From positions 1 through 34,485 of the forward strand of contig LOEW01000157.1 of NCBI GenBank assembly GCA_001516045.1: a stretch of DNA of 34,485 nt, in the 5' to 3' direction. This DNA is from Desulfosporosinus sp. BRH_c37. Its GTDB lineage: Bacteria; Bacillota; Desulfitobacteriia; Desulfitobacteriales; Desulfitobacteriaceae. The notes beneath the pieces are model-generated. The model ran no database searches. It worked only from the letters and a program-made list of their open reading frames with translations, and was not told the origin of the DNA. Both the position numbers and the translations under genes were made by a program. Shown one piece after another: positions 33,303-34,485 of the stretch (position 1 is its first letter; every line of letters begins with the position of its first letter).

Positions 33303-34485
33303 TATTGATATAATCTTTAAAATTCCAAACAATCTCTATCGCCCCATTGTTGTAGACGCGAATGACTTGAATAAATTCATCCAGCATTTCCCTGGTCAGC
33401 TCTGTTGCAGACGCAAACCTTTGACAGCTTTGCAGTTCAGTAGCTTCTTGGATTTGAAGGTTTTCCTGATTAACCGTCTTCTCCCATTGGAGGATTAAAG
33501 CCTCCGCTGACGATATGCTTTCCGAATATTCCTCTTTTCGTTTCAGGTATTTCTCCTTCGAGATTTTCCCGTCGCAGAATTCCTCATAAGCCAGTATCTT
33601 AGCCAGCTTCCATTTGTCCAGCATGGCACGCTGTTCCTTGACCTGCTTTTGCAGCTTGGTGATGGCATCGCCGGCTTTTTCTAAACGGCCTTCTTTGGAA
33701 AGGCTGCACTGGATAAGCCGAATTTGTGCGTCTATGGCCGACAGCAGCGTTTGCGTAAGTATCTGCTCGGAGAGCTTTACCGATTGGCATTGCTCGTTCT
33801 GAGCAGCCATTCCTGCTTCACAACGATAGAAATATTCCTTGCGAAGCAGGTTTCTTTGCAGGCAATGATTGCAGTGAGCGCATTTCAGTTTCCCGTAAAA
33901 AATATGCTTAGGCTGATTTGTCCAGCCAGTTATACTTTTTGTTTTGGATTTAGACTGCACCTTTTGGAACATTTCCTCGGATACAATGGCCTCATGGGTG
34001 CCTGGCACGATTATCCACTCGCTTTTCGGCAGTGTCACGGTTTTTTTAAGGGAAATGTCCACCTTTGTCCGCTTGCGGCTGACCAGCTTTCCGGTGTATC
34101 GTTCATCGTATAGTATCCGCCTGATGGCCACCGACGTCCATACCGTTTGTTCTCCAGCAACCCTCCAGCCCCGGTCTTTGTCAGTATGGTTTTCCCTGCG
34201 GTACATTAGCGGGGATGGCACTTTTTCCTTATTCAGTGTTAGAGCAATCTCCATGAAAGGAACACCCTTGTAGGCCATTTGAAAAATCCTTCTGATCACG
34301 GCGGCGGCCGGCTCATCCACGACAAGGCTGTTTTTCTTCTCTATGGACCTTGCATATCCGTAAAAAGCAATAGCGCACAGGTATTCGCCTTTTTTGAATT
34401 TCGCCTGCTGAACGCTGCGGATTTTCTCGGAGATATCCCGGCTGTAAAGCTCATAGATCAGCGTTTTAAACGCCACATCCATTCC
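33286..34485 (-). CDS. Large serine recombinase, N-terminal part outside the window
   Basis: At least 399 residues, open to the window edge. The catalytic resolvase domain must lie beyond 34485; visible are its last helix (YSRDISEKIRSVQQAKFKKG), the recombinase domain (about 40-170, YGYARSIEKKN and RRILYDERYTGKLVSRKR), a zinc ribbon (CAHCNHCLQRN ... YRCEAG, about 200-225), a long coiled coil (about 255-345) and a C-terminal strand VYNNGAIEIVWNF. This is the TndX/TnpX/phage-integrase type that moves integrative elements. Together with the two genes after it, it forms a three-recombinase cluster, probably the end of a mobile element outside the window. Confidence 0.92.
   Translation of the reverse strand, partial: GMDVAFKTLIYELYSRDISEKIRSVQQAKFKKGEYLCAIAFYGYARSIEKKNSLVVDEPAAAVIRRIFQMAYKGVPFMEIALTLNKEKVPSPLMYRRENHTDKDRGWRVAGEQTVWTSVAIRRILYDERYTGKLVSRKRTKVDISLKKTVTLPKSEWIIVPGTHEAIVSEEMFQKVQSKSKTKSITGWTNQPKHIFYGKLKCAHCNHCLQRNLLRKEYFYRCEAGMAAQNEQCQSVKLSEQILTQTLLSAIDAQIRLIQCSLSKEGRLEKAGDAITKLQKQVKEQRAMLDKWKLAKILAYEEFCDGKISKEKYLKRKEEYSESISSAEALILQWEKTVNQENLQIQEATELQSCQRFASATELTREMLDEFIQVIRVYNNGAIEIVWNFKDYINTCIPQ

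Overview
The window reads like chromosome of a low-to-mid GC, anaerobic, spore-former-type Firmicute of the Desulfosporosinus/Desulfitobacterium (Peptococcaceae) kind. This is inference from gene content and style: a hybrid-cluster protein (Hcp) gene, a KhtTU K+/H+ antiporter, a large UPF0182 protein, a T-box leader, AGGAGG-type ribosome sites with GTG/TTG starts, and a cluster of large serine recombinases. No rRNA or tRNA gene was seen, so the species is not fixed.

Layout. 1-442 is a hairpin-dense stretch with no clear gene. 477-1826 (+) is an MFS transporter. 1827-2450 is mostly non-coding, with two strong inverted repeats and a broken YbjQ-like tail. 2444-7954 (-) is a TetR / ABC ATPase / FtsX-type permease / HlyD adaptor export locus, split by a small transposon-derived repeat. 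8120-8926 (-) is undecaprenyl-diphosphatase. 9247-11992 (-) is a His/Cys-rich protein, a histidine kinase and a response regulator, read here as a possible metal- or envelope-stress sensor. 12312-14655 is a GNAT acetyltransferase converging on a PAS-GGDEF-EAL protein. 14962-17330 (-) is a nitroreductase and a DAHP synthase/chorismate mutase gene behind a two-module T-box leader. 17420-20635 (-) is two small membrane proteins and a DinG-like helicase with a nuclease domain. 20901-22148 (+) is threonine dehydratase. 22212-23997 (-) is an ion-transporter-superfamily permease with a small membrane partner. 24148-25788 (-) is Hcp with a CRP/FNR-type operator. 26245-28751 is a K+ channel gene divergent from khtT-khtU. 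28915-32071 (+) is UPF0182 and YnfA. 32222-34485 (-) is a decaying three-gene serine recombinase cluster, probably the edge of an integrated element that continues beyond the window.

The most unusual non-coding content is: (i) a transposase-free IS200/IS605-like unit present twice in inverted orientation (4076-4193 and 25974-26153) plus a solo left arm (20792-20817), all starting at the same base; (ii) a tandem T-box leader whose second antiterminator/terminator module has no room for Stem I; (iii) the His/Cys-rich protein beside a kinase with a His-rich tandem repeat at its N terminus. All assignments rest on reading motifs by eye; no database search or folding program was run.
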